Below, in pieces: positions 6,457 to 6,652 of a DNA stretch of 6,652 nt (positions are counted from its first letter, which is position 1; each line of letters opens with the position of its first letter). The notes beneath the pieces are model-generated. The model saw nothing but the letters and a program-made list of their open reading frames with translations, had not been told where the DNA came from and searched no databases. The DNA is from Chloroflexota bacterium (GTDB lineage Bacteria; Chloroflexota; UBA6077; FW602-bin22; JACPQP01), in assembly GCA_016190465.1 (NCBI GenBank), contig JACPQP010000231.1, positions 1 through 6,652 of the forward strand, read 5' to 3'. Made by a program: the position numbers and the translations under genes.

Positions 6457-6460
6457 CCTC
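6457..6460 (-). promoter_or_regulatory. Shine-Dalgarno site of the binding-lipoprotein gene
   Basis: GAGG on the minus strand lies 7 nt before the ATG at 6449 and 10 nt before the second ATG at 6446, which favours the first. Confidence 0.5.
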
Positions 6461-6544
6461 GTCCTGCATCCCCACGGTAGCCTCGAGGGGCGCACAGCGC
6501 TCCTCACAACCTCTCTACAGCATACATCGCTCCCGTCACCAGGG

Positions 6545-6580
6545 CCACACCCATTCGGGTAGTTGTGGAGAGACCTCTCC
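6545..6580. promoter_or_regulatory. Two adjacent inverted repeats upstream of the sensor operon
   Basis: The first dyad is CCACACCC-ATTC-GGG with TGTGG four bases later (6545-6568); its core is ACCC-ATTC-GGGT. The second is GGAGAG-AC-CTCTCC (6567-6580), with perfect 6-bp arms. They overlap slightly and end about 95 nt before the start of the binding-lipoprotein gene. They could be operators for the sensor operon or mRNA leader hairpins. No good -35/-10 pair was found; TATGCT nearby on the minus strand is a weak -10 candidate. Confidence 0.35.
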
Positions 6581-6652
6581 CCCTCGCGTGGCCCGTGTGT
6601 TGCAGTGCATTGACGGTCGGGGCAGAGGGGTCGGCGCCGGGGGGCCCGAGGA

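Noticed and set aside
6590..6652. Short open stretch at the right edge as the start of another gene
   Set aside because: It is too short to judge; no motif, ribosome-binding site or family resemblance is visible.

Overview
All recognisable genes in this GC-rich window lie on the minus strand, so the map reads from right to left. The composition, the Tat-exported molybdenum enzyme and the lipoprotein sensor point to a Gram-negative-type environmental bacterium with flexible anaerobic respiration. A lineage such as Rokubacteria, NC10 or a deltaproteobacterium would fit, but that is a guess from style and not a measured placement. I see no tRNA, rRNA, CRISPR array, transposase or integrase.

Region 1 (about 6450-6652) is a non-coding leader with two adjacent inverted repeats. 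It precedes a compact three-gene sensory operon at 6449-3295: a PhnD-type periplasmic-binding lipoprotein, a membrane histidine kinase (Cache-like periplasmic domain, HAMP, HisKA_3, HATPase) and a NarL/FixJ-type response regulator. The first two genes are 24 nt apart. The kinase stop and regulator start overlap as ATGA. No transporter permease or ATPase is present, so the binding protein probably senses a ligand for the kinase and does not import it.

Region 2 (2952-3294) is a gene-free stretch of 343 nt. It contains a hexanucleotide repeat that fits a perfect G-quadruplex pattern just past the regulator stop, a terminator-like hairpin, and a dyad just upstream of the next gene.

Region 3 (1-2951) encodes a respiratory enzyme of the DMSO reductase / complex iron-sulfur molybdoenzyme family. 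The Tat-exported catalytic subunit is interrupted by an in-frame TAG at 738-740. The missing C-terminal cofactor-binding domain continues intact, in the same frame, to 390. After a 12-bp tandem repeat comes the four-cluster ferredoxin-like subunit, cut by the window edge. A NrfD-type membrane subunit would be expected further left.

Working model (inference): the binding protein detects an oxyanion or related respiratory substrate, the kinase and regulator relay the signal, and the regulator controls the neighbouring molybdoenzyme operon. The layout resembles TtrSR control of tetrathionate reductase and AioXSR/ArxXSR control of arsenite oxidases. The most notable points are the amber codon in the catalytic subunit, its missing iron-sulfur cysteine, and the three-component sensor next to the enzyme.
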